This document shows positions 9,773 through 18,686 of a stretch of 64,000 nt of DNA, piece after piece (positions within the stretch are counted from its first letter, which is position 1; every line of letters begins with the position of its first letter). This DNA comes from Dokdonella sp. (GTDB lineage: Bacteria; Pseudomonadota; Gammaproteobacteria; Xanthomonadales; Rhodanobacteraceae): positions 682,001 through 746,000 of the forward strand of contig NZ_JAGIAG010000001.1 in NCBI RefSeq assembly GCF_017744955.1, in the 5' to 3' direction. The translations under genes and the position numbers were made by a program. Under the pieces are notes generated by a model. It was given only the letters and a program-made list of their open reading frames with translations. It had not been told where the DNA came from and searched no databases.

Positions 9773-12238
9773 TCACGACGTCGAGACCTTCTTCGCCGCG
9801 GCTTTCTTCGTTGCGGTCTTCTTGGCGGCTTTCTTAGCCGGCGCTTTCTTGACGGGAGCCTTCTTCGCCGCGGTTTTCTTCGGAGCCTTCTCCGCCGCTG
9901 CCGCGGTCTTCGCCGCCTTGCCCTTGCCGAAGCGTCCGCCACCGCGCTTGGGACGGTTCGGCGCCGCGGCGAGCAAGTCGACGCACTCGGCCTCGGTCAG
10001 TTCGCGCGGTTCCTTGTCCTTCGGGATGCGCGCATTCTTCTCACCGTCGGTGATGTACGGTCCGTAGCGGCCGTTCAGCACCTGAACGCCGTTGCCGAAG
10101 TCCTGGATGATGCGGTTCGCGGCGGCCTCGATCTTGGCGCGGATCAGTTCCAGCGCGCGCGGCAGTTCGATCGTGTACGGGTCGTCGCCGGGCTGCAGCG
10201 AAGCGTACATCGAGCCGTGCTTGACGAACGGGCCGAAGCGGCCGACGCCGACCGTGATCTCCTCGCCGTCGTCGGCCTTGCCGAGGTTGCGCGGCAGCTT
10301 GAACAGCTCCAGCGCCTCCTCCAGCGTGATCGTGTGCATGCTCTGGCCGGTGCGCAGGCTCGCGAACTTCGGCTTGTCCTCGTCGTCCTTGCTACCGATC
10401 TGCGCGAACGGCCCGTAGCGGCCGAGGCGCACCTGCACCGGCTTGCCGGACTTCGGATCGACGCCGAGCTCGCGTGCGCCGGTCGCCTCGGAGCGGTCGA
10501 CGGTCTCGTTCTTGTCGTCGACGGTCGCCTTGAACGGCTTCCAGAACTTCGTCAGCAGCGGTACCCAGTCCTCTTCGCCGCGACTGACCGCGTCGAGTTC
10601 GTCCTCGAGCTTGGCGGTGAAGTCGTAGTCGACGTACTGCGCGAAGTGCCCGGACAGGAACTTGCCGACCGCGCGGCCGACGTCGGTCGGCCGGAAGCGG
10701 CGCGATTCGAGGATCACGTATTCGCGATTGAGCAGCACCTGGATGATGCTGGCGTAGGTCGACGGGCGGCCGATGCCGTATTCCTCCAGCGCTTTCACCA
10801 GCGAGGCCTCGGAATAGCGCGGCGGCGGCTCGGTGAAGTGCTGGTCGGCCTCGATCGCGGCCAGCGGCACGGCTTCGCCGATCGTCATCGCCGGCAGCTT
10901 GCGGCCCTCGTCCTCGTCCTCGGCGTTCTTCGCGTCGCGGCCTTCCTCGTACACGGCGAGGAAGCCCGGATCGACCACGGTCGTGCCGCTGGCGCGGAAC
11001 ATCGAATCGCCGCCGGCGTCGAGGTCGACCGAGACCGTGTTCAGCGTCGCGTGCTGCATCTGGCTGGCCAGCGCGCGCTTCCAGATCAGCTCGTAGAGCT
11101 TGCGCTGTTCGTCGTTGAGGTAGGCCGCGATGTCCTTCGGCCGGTGCAGGGCCGAGGTCGGGCGGATCGCTTCGTGCGCTTCCTGCGCGTTCTTGGACTT
11201 GTTGCGGTAGAAATGCGGCTGCTCGGGCAGCGCGCGCGCGCCGTAGTCACGGCCGATGACTTCGCGCAGCTCGGTGATCGCGTCCATCGACAGCGACACC
11301 GCGTCGGTACGCATGTAGGTGATCAGGCCGACCACGCCCTCGTCGCCGAGCGCGACGCCTTCGTACAGGCCCTGCGCGATCTTCATCGTGCGGCTGGTCG
11401 AGAAACCGAGCTTGCGCGCGGCCTCCTGCTGCAGGGTCGAGGTGGTGAACGGCGGCGACGGGCGGCGCTTGCGCTCCTTCGACTCGACGTTGGCGACGAC
11501 CAGGCGCCCTTGCGCGGAGCGCAGCAGCGCGTCGCGCGCGGCGTGCGCGTCGGCCTCGTTGGTCAGGTCGAACTGCTCGAACTTCTTGCCGCGCAGCTTG
11601 GTCAGGCGTGCCTTGAAGGCCTGGTCCGGATGCGCGCAGTCCGCTTCGATCGTCCAGTATTCGCGCGCCTTGAACGCCTCGATCTCTTCCTCGCGCTCGA
11701 CGATCATGCGCAGCGCCGGCGACTGCACGCGGCCGGCGGAGAGGCCGCGCTGCACCTTGCGCCACAGCACCGGCGACAGGTTGAAGCCGACCAGGTAGTC
11801 GAGCGCGCGGCGCGCCTGCTGTGCGTTGACCAGGTCCATCGAGAGCTGGCGCGGATGCGCCACCGCTTCCTTGATCGCGCGCGGCGTGATCTCGCTGAAC
11901 ACGACGCGATGCAGCGTCTTGCCGTCGAGCAGCTTGCGCGACTTCAGGATCTCGGCGATGTGCCAGGAGATCGCCTCGCCTTCGCGATCCAAGTCGGTCG
12001 CCAGATACAGGGCGTCGGCCACTTTGGCCGCCTTCGCGATCGCGTCGACGTGTTTTTCGTTGCGGTCGATGACCTCGTAGTTCATCGCGAAGTCGCGCTC
12101 GGGATCGACCGCGCCTTCCTTCGGCACCAGGTCGCGCACGTGGCCGTAGGACGCCAGCACGTGGAAGTCCTTGCCGAGATACTTGTTGATCGTCTTCGCC
12201 TTCGCCGGCGATTCGACGATCAGGAGATTCTTTGCCAT
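9773..12238 (-). CDS. topA: DNA topoisomerase I
   Basis: 821-residue type IA topoisomerase that relaxes negative supercoils. TOPRIM domain residues 1-140 (LLIVESPAKAKTINKYLG, ATDLDREGEAISWHIAE), catalytic Tyr308 in GLITYMRTDAVS, and EAHEAIRPTS downstream. The C-terminal region lacks the tetracysteine zinc fingers of the E. coli enzyme; instead it has repeated GRYGP/GRFGP modules (about residues 600-760) and a tail of about 35 residues rich in KKA and AAKK units (coding 9776-9880), as usual in xanthomonads. The ATG at 12238 (MAKNLLIVESPAK) follows AAGGACTCCCG. It stands 311 bp downstream of dprA. Confidence 0.97.
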   Translation of the reverse strand: MAKNLLIVESPAKAKTINKYLGKDFHVLASYGHVRDLVPKEGAVDPERDFAMNYEVIDRNEKHVDAIAKAAKVADALYLATDLDREGEAISWHIAEILKSRKLLDGKTLHRVVFSEITPRAIKEAVAHPRQLSMDLVNAQQARRALDYLVGFNLSPVLWRKVQRGLSAGRVQSPALRMIVEREEEIEAFKAREYWTIEADCAHPDQAFKARLTKLRGKKFEQFDLTNEADAHAARDALLRSAQGRLVVANVESKERKRRPSPPFTTSTLQQEAARKLGFSTSRTMKIAQGLYEGVALGDEGVVGLITYMRTDAVSLSMDAITELREVIGRDYGARALPEQPHFYRNKSKNAQEAHEAIRPTSALHRPKDIAAYLNDEQRKLYELIWKRALASQMQHATLNTVSVDLDAGGDSMFRASGTTVVDPGFLAVYEEGRDAKNAEDEDEGRKLPAMTIGEAVPLAAIEADQHFTEPPPRYSEASLVKALEEYGIGRPSTYASIIQVLLNREYVILESRRFRPTDVGRAVGKFLSGHFAQYVDYDFTAKLEDELDAVSRGEEDWVPLLTKFWKPFKATVDDKNETVDRSEATGARELGVDPKSGKPVQVRLGRYGPFAQIGSKDDEDKPKFASLRTGQSMHTITLEEALELFKLPRNLGKADDGEEITVGVGRFGPFVKHGSMYASLQPGDDPYTIELPRALELIRAKIEAAANRIIQDFGNGVQVLNGRYGPYITDGEKNARIPKDKEPRELTEAECVDLLAAAPNRPKRGGGRFGKGKAAKTAAAAEKAPKKTAAKKAPVKKAPAKKAAKKTATKKAAAKKVSTS

Positions 12239-12549
12239 CGGGAGTCCTTGGTCGGCGTCCGGCCGGTAGCGGCCGGACACCCGCGCGGATGATGCGCGTC
12301 AGCGGTAAAAGCCAGGTGACGAGCGCGTCGCGTTCCTCGTCGTTCTTTCTCTAGTGGATACATGGGGCCGGCGGGGTGTCAAGCGAAGCGAGTGGCTCAA
12401 CGCGGCTGTGGAGCACCTGCGATTCGATTCCAAATAACTGTTTTCATTGCAAATTATGGCTCGGGAGGGCGGGCGTTCGCGAGGCCGCTCCCGCTCGTGC
12501 GGCGGTTCCGGCCTGCGGTCGCGGGCCATTGGATCGACGTTCGCGCATT
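12239..12549. other. gene-free stretch between dprA and topA
   Basis: No coding region could be supported in either strand. In many relatives a smg (DUF494) gene lies between dprA and topA; I see no trace of it here. An A/T-rich island at 12421-12465 (CAAATAACTG...GCAAATTATGG) is unusual for this genome and is a plausible place for the topA promoter on the minus strand, but no clean -35/-10 pair is visible. Confidence 0.5.
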
Positions 12550-13698
12550 TCAGGAGCCCAGCCGCCGTGCATAAGTGCCACCGCCGCTGGCGACCACCTC
12601 GCCTTCGAGTTCGAGCATCAGCAGCATCGACGCCAGCGCCGGGACCGGCAGGCCAGTGCGGGCGGCGAGCTGGTCGACGCCGACGGCATCGTGGCCGAGT
12701 GCGGCGAGCAGCGCCGCGTAATCCGGATCGTCCGCGCGCGCCGGGCTCGTGGACGACGTCGTGGCAGTCGGCGGCGACGCCAACCGCTCGCGCAGCCGCG
12801 CGCCGAGGCCCTGCGCCAGCGGCGCGAGTTCCGCGGCGACTTCCTCGACCGTCTCGACCAGCTTGGCGCCGTCGCGGATCAGCCGGTGGCAGCCGCGCGC
12901 GAGCGGGTTGTGGATCGAGCCCGGGATCGCGAACACCTCGCGACCGGCCTCGGCCGCGTTGCGCGCGGTGATCAGCGAGCCCGAGCGGAGGCTGGCTTCG
13001 ACGACCAGGGTGCCGAGCGCGAGCCCGGCGATGATGCGGTTGCGGCGCGGGAAATGGACGGGGCTGCCCGGCGTGCCGGGTGGGAATTCGCTGACCAGGG
13101 CGCCGTGCGCGCGCACGCGCGCCGCGAGTTCGCGATGCCTGGGCGGATAGACCAGGTCCGGTCCGGTGCCGAGCACGGCGACGGTGGTGCCGCCGGCGTC
13201 GAGCGCGGCCGCATGCGCGGCGCCGTCGATGCCCTCGGCGAGTCCGCTGGTGACGACGAAGCCGACCGCGCTCAGCGCGCGGGCGAACGACGTCGCGGTG
13301 GCCAGACCGCCCTGGCTCGCACTGCGGCTGCCGACGATCGCGATCTGCGGTTGCCACAGCAGGCCAGGCTCGCCGACGACGAACAGCGCCGCGGGCGCGG
13401 ACGGGATCTCCTGCAGCAGCGCGGGAAAATCCTCGCCGTCACAGGTCAGCAGGAAGTGCGCCGGTTCGGCCAGCCAGGCCAGATCGGCGGCGAGGAGGCC
13501 ACCGTCGGGTATACGCAGCCAGTCGCGACCGGCGTCCTCCAGCGAGCGCGGCAGCTCGCCACGGCGCGCGGCCGCGAGCGCGGCTTGGGCAGTGCCGCGC
13601 GCGGCGATCAGCTCGCGCAGCGTCGCAGGCCCGATGCCCGGTGTGCGCAGCAGGATCAGCCAGGCCTCGAGCTCGGCGCGGTTCGCTTCGACGTCCAT
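12550..13698 (-). CDS. dprA: DNA-processing protein DprA
   Basis: 382 residues. DprA loads RecA on incoming single-stranded DNA during natural transformation. An N-terminal helix-hairpin-helix-like segment (LLRTPGIGPATLRELI, residues 16-31) is followed by the Rossmann domain: IVGSRSAS, SGLAEGIDGAAHAAAL, VLGTGPDLVYPP, FPRRNRIIAGLA and VEASLRSGSLITA. The C-terminal winged helix (about residues 315-375, ALGHDAVGVDQLAARTG) is also present. The ATG at 13698 gives the expected N terminus. It is the first gene after the LysM gene on the same strand, but a 100-bp inverted repeat separates them. Confidence 0.95.
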   Translation of the reverse strand: MDVEANRAELEAWLILLRTPGIGPATLRELIAARGTAQAALAAARRGELPRSLEDAGRDWLRIPDGGLLAADLAWLAEPAHFLLTCDGEDFPALLQEIPSAPAALFVVGEPGLLWQPQIAIVGSRSASQGGLATATSFARALSAVGFVVTSGLAEGIDGAAHAAALDAGGTTVAVLGTGPDLVYPPRHRELAARVRAHGALVSEFPPGTPGSPVHFPRRNRIIAGLALGTLVVEASLRSGSLITARNAAEAGREVFAIPGSIHNPLARGCHRLIRDGAKLVETVEEVAAELAPLAQGLGARLRERLASPPTATTSSTSPARADDPDYAALLAALGHDAVGVDQLAARTGLPVPALASMLLMLELEGEVVASGGGTYARRLGS

Positions 13699-13763
13699 CG
13701 CGGCAGTCTAGCTGCGCGCCGCGAGCGGGCGCGGCGGAAACTTGTCGCGAGGTCGTGTAGGAA

Positions 13764-13868
13764 AAGAGCGGTGATCGGTGATTCGTGATTCGGTCAAGCC
13801 GTCCGTCTGCACGTCCTCACGGCTTGCTCTCCCGAATCACCAATCACGAATCCCCAATCACGGCTCTT
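13764..13868. repeat. GATTCGG-type inverted repeat, copy 1
   Basis: Left arm AAAGAGCGGTGATCGGTGAT... (13764-13793) and right arm CCGAATCACCAATCACGAAT... (13832-13868) are imperfect reverse complements built from 7-8 nt GATTNGG units. The reverse complement of the right arm matches the right arm of copy 2 at 15838-15880 for about 37 nt starting AAGAGC. The right end overlaps the stop codon of the LysM gene. Confidence 0.8.
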
Positions 13869-15048
13869 ACGGCGTCTTGTCCGGATCGTGCAGGAAATCG
13901 CCGACGTGGATCGGCTTGACCGCGTCCATGACCAGGCCGTAGCTGACGCGCTGGAAGGTGCGGAACACCATCACGTGGCCGATGAATTCCGGCGGCAGGG
14001 TGACCTTCGAGTCGCGCGGGTTGAAGAACTTGCGGAAGCTGGCTTCGGGATAGTCGGTACGATCGACGACCTGTTCGCCCGGGTGGTAGATGCTGAGGGT
14101 CGTGCCGTTGTCGATGCCGTCCTCGCTGCCGCGCGAGAGCGCGACCACCTGGCGCGGGCCGACCGCGTTGAGCGCGTCGCTGAAGGCGATCACGCGCATG
14201 TTCTCCGGCACCTGGGCCGGCGCGTGCGGCGCGTACTGGTCGTCGTAGGGCTTCTCGTCGATCGGCAGCACGTAGTCGCCGGGGCGCACTTCGAAATCCG
14301 AATAGGTGACCAGGGCCGAGGACACGTCGGCGCTGCGCGTGACCTCGACGATGCCGAAATCGATCATCTCGTAGCCGAGGAAGCGCACGTTGCCGGCCAG
14401 GGTGCGTTCGATCGGGCCGTGGCGCCACAGCATCGCGGGGCGGCCGTCGCGCTCGTCGGGCTTGTCGAACGGGCGGCCGGTGCCCTGGCGATAGACCTCG
14501 CGCGGGCGACCTTCGTCTTCCGGCGGCATGTCGTAGTAGCGGCCGATCGGGCGCACGAGGGCCAGGCGCTGGCCGGGTTGCGCGGCGAGTCCGCGGATGT
14601 AGACCAGCTGGCCGGCCGCGCCGCGCAGCTGGTTCTCCTCGATGCCGACGACGTGCGGCGCGTTCGCGTAGTCGTCTTCGCCGACGATACGCGTGTGCTT
14701 GAGCCACTGCTTCAACGCCGACAGCGGGATCGCGGGAATCGCGTCCTCGTCCTGGCTGACGCGCGCGTGAGGCCCGATGGAGCCGGAACCGTGGCCGACG
14801 CGGCCGCCGTTCAGCACCAGCTCGTCGCCGGGGTAGATCAGGTGCGGATTGCGCACCTGCGGGTTGTCCTGCCAGATCTCGGGCCAGTGCCACGGCTTTC
14901 GCAGGAAGCGCGCGGAGATGTCCCACAGCGTGTCGCCCTTCTTGACGACGTAGCGGTCCGGCCGGTCCTTCGTCCATTCGGTGGTAGCCGCGTAGACGGA
15001 CAGGGCGAGCAGCAACCCGGCGGAAACCGCAAGAAGTTTTTTAAGCAT
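13867..15048 (-). CDS. LysM domain exported protein
   Basis: 393 residues. A signal peptide occupies residues 1-20 (MLKKLLAVSAGLLLALSVYA). A single LysM module follows at about residues 32-78 (DRYVVKKGDTLWDISARFL through PHLIYPGDEL), so the protein should bind peptidoglycan from the periplasmic side. The remaining 300 residues are a conserved xanthomonad-type region without recognised catalytic motifs; it has repeated strand patterns such as GQLVYIRGLAA and PGDYVLPI. The ATG at 15048 is preceded by an A/G-rich stretch. The gene is divergent from def, and the dprA-LysM/def-fmt arrangement is typical of this order and many gammaproteobacteria. Confidence 0.9.
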   Translation of the reverse strand: MLKKLLAVSAGLLLALSVYAATTEWTKDRPDRYVVKKGDTLWDISARFLRKPWHWPEIWQDNPQVRNPHLIYPGDELVLNGGRVGHGSGSIGPHARVSQDEDAIPAIPLSALKQWLKHTRIVGEDDYANAPHVVGIEENQLRGAAGQLVYIRGLAAQPGQRLALVRPIGRYYDMPPEDEGRPREVYRQGTGRPFDKPDERDGRPAMLWRHGPIERTLAGNVRFLGYEMIDFGIVEVTRSADVSSALVTYSDFEVRPGDYVLPIDEKPYDDQYAPHAPAQVPENMRVIAFSDALNAVGPRQVVALSRGSEDGIDNGTTLSIYHPGEQVVDRTDYPEASFRKFFNPRDSKVTLPPEFIGHVMVFRTFQRVSYGLVMDAVKPIHVGDFLHDPDKTP

Positions 15049-15293
15049 GGTCGCCAAACCCCTGTTCCCCAATGGCTTGGGAAGTGTATATGAAAGGTTA
15101 AGGAGGAAAAAACGACAGAGATCGCAAAATACCGCGCGCGCCGCGATCTGGAGGCCGGCGAGCGCCGGAAGCGTTAGAATCGCGTTTCGATCCACCTTGC
15201 GAGCGGTCGAGACGGCCGCATCTGGGTTACCGGTGCGATCGTCCCGGGTCGCGAGAATCCCGAAGCGAGCCTCCCGCCCGCGCTTTCCACATT

Positions 15294-15797
15294 ATGTCCA
15301 AGCTGACCATCCTCGAATTCCCCGACCCGCGTCTGCGCACCGTCGCCCAACCGGTGACCGTCTTCGACGCCGCGCTCAAGCAGCTCGTCGCCGACATGTT
15401 CGAGACCATGTACGCCGCCCCCGGCGTCGGTCTCGCCGCCACCCAGGTCAACGTGCACCAGCAGCTGCTGGTCGCCGACATGTCCGAGAACGGCGACAAG
15501 CCGCTGGTACTGATCAATCCGCGCATCCTGGAGAAGGACGGCGAGCAGGTCTACCAGGAAGGCTGCCTCTCGTTCCCCGGCATCTTCGCCGATGTCGACC
15601 GCGCGCTGCACATCAAGGTCGCCGCGAAGGACGCCGACGGCAAGGAATTCACGCTCGACGTCGAAGGTCCGCTCGCCGTCTGCATCCAGCACGAGATGGA
15701 CCACCTCGTCGGCAAACTGTTCGTCGACTACCTCTCGCCGCTGAAGCGCTCGCTGCTGCTCAAGCGGATGGAGAAGAAGCGCAAGCAAAGCGCTTGA
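15294..15797 (+). CDS. def: peptide deformylase
   Basis: 167 residues; removes the N-formyl group from nascent proteins. All three metalloenzyme motifs are visible: GVGLAATQ (residues 43-50), EGCLSFP with the metal-binding Cys (about 90), and [12 protein letters not shown] with the two His ligands and catalytic Glu (about 132-143). Length is normal. It is the first gene of def-fmt-rsmB, but a repeat of about 80 bp sits between def and fmt. Confidence 0.97.
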   Translation: MSKLTILEFPDPRLRTVAQPVTVFDAALKQLVADMFETMYAAPGVGLAATQVNVHQQLLVADMSENGDKPLVLINPRILEKDGEQVYQEGCLSFPGIFADVDRALHIKVAAKDADGKEFTLDVEGPLAVCIQHEMDHLVGKLFVDYLSPLKRSLLLKRMEKKRKQSA

Positions 15798-15798
15798 G

Positions 15799-15880
15799 TG
15801 CCGGGATTGGGATTGGGAAGCCTGCCGAACATGTAAGCTTCTCCGAATCACCAATCCCGAATCGCCAATCCCCGCTCTTC
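15799..15880. repeat. GATTCGG-type inverted repeat, copy 2
   Basis: Left arm GCCGGGATTGGGATTGGGAAG (15800-15820) and right arm beginning CTTCTCCGAATCACCAATCC (15838-15880). The right arm matches copy 1 (13832-13868). It fills the whole def-fmt spacer and stops one base before the fmt start codon, leaving no ordinary ribosome-binding site for fmt. Confidence 0.8.
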
Positions 15881-15881
15881 C

Positions 15882-16805
15882 ATGCGCCTCGTCTTCGCCG
15901 GCACCCCCGATTTCGCCGTCCCTTCGCTGCGCGCCTGCCTCGCCAGCGGCGCCGAAGTGGTTGCGGTCTATACGCAGCCGGATCGTCCGGCCGGGCGCGG
16001 ACGCCAGCTCACGCCGAGTCCGGTCAAGCAGGCCGCGTCTGCGGCCGGTCTGGCGGTCGAGCAGCCGGAAACGCTGCGCGATGCGCAAGCGCGCGCGCGT
16101 TTGCGCGCCTACGCGCCGGACCTGATCGTCGTGGTGGCCTACGGGCTGATCCTGCCGAAGTCGGTGCTCGCGCTGCCGCGGCTCGGCTGCTGGAACGTGC
16201 ATGCCTCGCTGCTGCCGCGCTGGCGCGGAGCGGCGCCGATCCAGCGCGCGATCCTCGCCGGCGATGCCGAGACCGGCGTCGATCTGATGCAGATGGAAGC
16301 GGGCCTCGACACCGGGCCGGTATTGCTCGAACGGCGCACGCCGATCGCGCCGCAGGACACCGGCGGCACGCTGCACGATCGTCTCGCCGCGCTCGGCGCC
16401 GAGGTTCTGGGCGACGGACTCGCGCGCGTCGTACGCGGCGAAGCGTTGGCGGCGACGCCGCAGCCCGAGCAGGGCGTCACCTACGCGCACAAGCTGGACA
16501 AGGCCGAAGCGCGGCTGGATTGGAACGAATCCGCCGCCGCGCTCGCGCGCAAGGTGCGCGCGTTCGATCCGTGGCCGGTCGCCGAAGCCGAGCTGCACGG
16601 CGAACGCCTGCGCCTGTGGGCGGCCGAGCCGATCGCGCAAGCCGTCGATGCCGCGCCCGGCGCGATCGTCGCGACGCATCGCGACGCGATCGACGTCGCC
16701 ACCGGCGACGGCCTGCTGCGCATTCGCGAGCTGCAACGCGAAGGCGGTCGCCGCATCGGCGTGCGCGACTGGCTCAACGCGCGCCGCGACCTGGCGATCC
16801 GATGA
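15882..16805 (+). CDS. fmt: methionyl-tRNA formyltransferase
   Basis: 307 residues; formylates initiator Met-tRNA with 10-formyl-THF. N-terminal catalytic domain: [13 protein letters not shown] (residues 4-16), the [19 protein letters not shown] active-site loop with Asn and His (about 105-123), and GLDTGPVL containing the catalytic Asp (about 143). The C-terminal OB-like domain starts near residue 205 ([19 protein letters not shown]). The ATG at 15882 abuts the upstream repeat. The stop overlaps the rsmB start as ATGA. Confidence 0.97.
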   Translation: MRLVFAGTPDFAVPSLRACLASGAEVVAVYTQPDRPAGRGRQLTPSPVKQAASAAGLAVEQPETLRDAQARARLRAYAPDLIVVVAYGLILPKSVLALPRLGCWNVHASLLPRWRGAAPIQRAILAGDAETGVDLMQMEAGLDTGPVLLERRTPIAPQDTGGTLHDRLAALGAEVLGDGLARVVRGEALAATPQPEQGVTYAHKLDKAEARLDWNESAAALARKVRAFDPWPVAEAELHGERLRLWAAEPIAQAVDAAPGAIVATHRDAIDVATGDGLLRIRELQREGGRRIGVRDWLNARRDLAIR

Positions 16806-18157
16806 GCGCGCCGCGCCAGCCGAAGCGGGGCGGAAAGCCGCTGACGGCGACACCCGGAGCGGCGGTGCGCGTCGAGGCGGCGCGTGCGCTGGCGCGCATC
16901 GTGTTCGACGGCACTTCGCTGCGCACGGCCCTGGCCGACGCCAATCCGCGCGTCGCCGACCCGCGCGACCGTGCCCTGCTGGCGGCGTCGCTGTTCGAAG
17001 CGTCGCGCTGGTGGCTGCGCTTCGACGCGGCCGTCGCCTTGCTGACCGAAAAGCCCTTGCCGCCGAAAGCGCGCGAGATCCGCGCGCTGCTCGTGGTCGG
17101 CCTCGCCCAGCTCACGACGCTCGGACTGGCCGACTACGCCGTGGTCGCGTCCTGCGTCGACGCCGCGCGCGCGCTCGGCCAGCCGCACTACGCCGGATTG
17201 GTCAACGCGCTGCTGCGGCGCTGGATGCGCGAGCGCGGCGAACTGGAGGCGAAGCTCGATGCCGATCCCGTCGGCACGAGCGCGCACCCGCGCTGGCTGA
17301 TCGAGGCGATCCGTCGCGACTGGCCGGAGCAGGCCGCCGCGATCCTCGCCGCGAACAATCGCGAGGCACCGCTGACCTTGCGCGTGAACCGGCGTCGCGC
17401 GACGCGCGACGAACTGCTCGAGCGCCTGCGCGCGGCGGAAATCCAGGCCGACGCGCACGAGGAGCTGCCCGAGGCGATCGTGCTCGCCGAAAGCTCCGAG
17501 GTGTCGCGCCTGCCCGGCTACGCCGAAGGCGCCTTCTCGGTGCAGGACGGCGCCGCGCAGCGCGTCGCCGATCTGCTCGATCTCGCCGACGGCCAACGCG
17601 TGCTCGACGCCTGCTCGGCGCCGGGCGGCAAGGCCGCGCACGCGCTCGAACGCGCGGCCGTCGATCTGCTGGCGCTGGACAGCGACGAGAAGCGCCTCGT
17701 TCGCGTCGGCGAGAACCTCGCGCGCCTGGGCCTGCGCGCCGAACTGCGCAGCGGGGACGCGACGCTGCCTTCGACGTGGTGGGACGGCCGCGCATTCGAG
17801 CGCATCCTGCTCGACGCGCCGTGCTCGGCCACCGGCATCGTGCGGCGCCAGCCCGACATCAAGCTGCACCGCCGCGGCGCCGACGTCGCCCCGCTCGCGG
17901 CGCTGCAGGGACGTCTGCTGTCCGCGCTGTGGCCGCTGCTGGCGCCGGGCGGGCGGCTGGTCTATGCGACCTGCTCGCTGCTGCGCGCCGAGAACGAAGC
18001 GGTGCTCGCCGAATTCCTCGCCGCTTGCGATGATGCGCGCGCGCTGCCGTTGCCGCAGCGCTACGGCCACGCCGCCGGCAGTGGCCGCCAGAACCTGCCG
18101 GGCGAGGGCGGCATGGACGGTTTCTACTATGCGGTGCTCGAGAAGAAGAACGCTTAG
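16802..18157 (+). CDS. rsmB: 16S rRNA (cytosine-967-C5) methyltransferase
   Basis: 451 residues. The N-terminal NusB-like domain (residues 15-150, [36 protein letters not shown]) binds RNA. The SAM-dependent methyltransferase domain follows: [17 protein letters not shown] (motif I), [17 protein letters not shown] (motif IV) and [12 protein letters not shown] with nucleophile Cys391 (motif VI). The ATG at 16802 overlaps the fmt stop (ATGA), and the 3' end overlaps the next gene by 29 bp, so the whole set is translationally coupled. Confidence 0.95.
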   Translation: MSAPRQPKRGGKPLTATPGAAVRVEAARALARIVFDGTSLRTALADANPRVADPRDRALLAASLFEASRWWLRFDAAVALLTEKPLPPKAREIRALLVVGLAQLTTLGLADYAVVASCVDAARALGQPHYAGLVNALLRRWMRERGELEAKLDADPVGTSAHPRWLIEAIRRDWPEQAAAILAANNREAPLTLRVNRRRATRDELLERLRAAEIQADAHEELPEAIVLAESSEVSRLPGYAEGAFSVQDGAAQRVADLLDLADGQRVLDACSAPGGKAAHALERAAVDLLALDSDEKRLVRVGENLARLGLRAELRSGDATLPSTWWDGRAFERILLDAPCSATGIVRRQPDIKLHRRGADVAPLAALQGRLLSALWPLLAPGGRLVYATCSLLRAENEAVLAEFLAACDDARALPLPQRYGHAAGSGRQNLPGEGGMDGFYYAVLEKKNA

Positions 18158-18686
18158 CGCGGTGCTGCTCGCCGCGTTCGCGCTGACCGGCTGCGATGCG
18201 ATCCGCCAGCAGCAGCCGGGCAGCCTGGTCGTGCGCAACGCGCGGCTGATCGCCGGCGCCGGCGTGGCCGCGCTCGAGCTCAGCCTCGACTGCCGCCTCA
18301 GCGGGCCGGTGCAGGACGCGCTCGAGCACGGCATTCCGATCACCCTGCAGGTCGATCTCCAGGCGGGGCGCTGGCCGCACGCGCAGATGCAGACGCGGCG
18401 CGTCGAGCTGCGCTACTTCCCGCTGTCGCGCCGTTATCAATTGCGCGAAGGCGGCGGCACCGATCCGCGCAGCTATCCGACGCCGGCCTACCTGGTCGCC
18501 GCGCTCGGCGCACTGCGCTTCGACCTTCCGGCCAGCTTCGCCGAGCTGCCGGCGACCACGCCGCTGTCGGTGTCCGCGCGGCTCGATCCGGCCGCGCTGC
18601 CGGGCGCGCTGCGCCTGCCGGCACTGTTCGAGCCGGCCTGGCGCCTCGCTTCCGCGAACTACGCATGGACGCTCGCGGCGCGCTGA
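18129..18686 (+). CDS. DUF4390 lipoprotein
   Basis: 185 residues. An N-terminal signal (residues 1-22) ends in a lipobox-like FALTGC with Cys22, so a lipid-anchored envelope protein is predicted. The body shows the DUF4390 pattern: a strand-rich region with LVVRNARLIAGAG and VELRYFPLSRRYQLRE, then aromatic, Pro-rich C-terminal part (EPAWRLASANYAW). Function unknown. It overlaps rsmB upstream by 29 bp and ntrY downstream by 22 bp; this rsmB-DUF4390-ntrY order is common in beta- and gammaproteobacteria, hinting at a role linked to NtrYX envelope sensing, though that is only inferred. Confidence 0.85.
   Translation: MRCSRRRTLSAVLLAAFALTGCDAIRQQQPGSLVVRNARLIAGAGVAALELSLDCRLSGPVQDALEHGIPITLQVDLQAGRWPHAQMQTRRVELRYFPLSRRYQLREGGGTDPRSYPTPAYLVAALGALRFDLPASFAELPATTPLSVSARLDPAALPGALRLPALFEPAWRLASANYAWTLAAR

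Noticed and set aside
9734..12292. 852-codon open frame antisense to topA
   Set aside because: Composition typical of an antisense shadow; topA motifs are complete on the minus strand.
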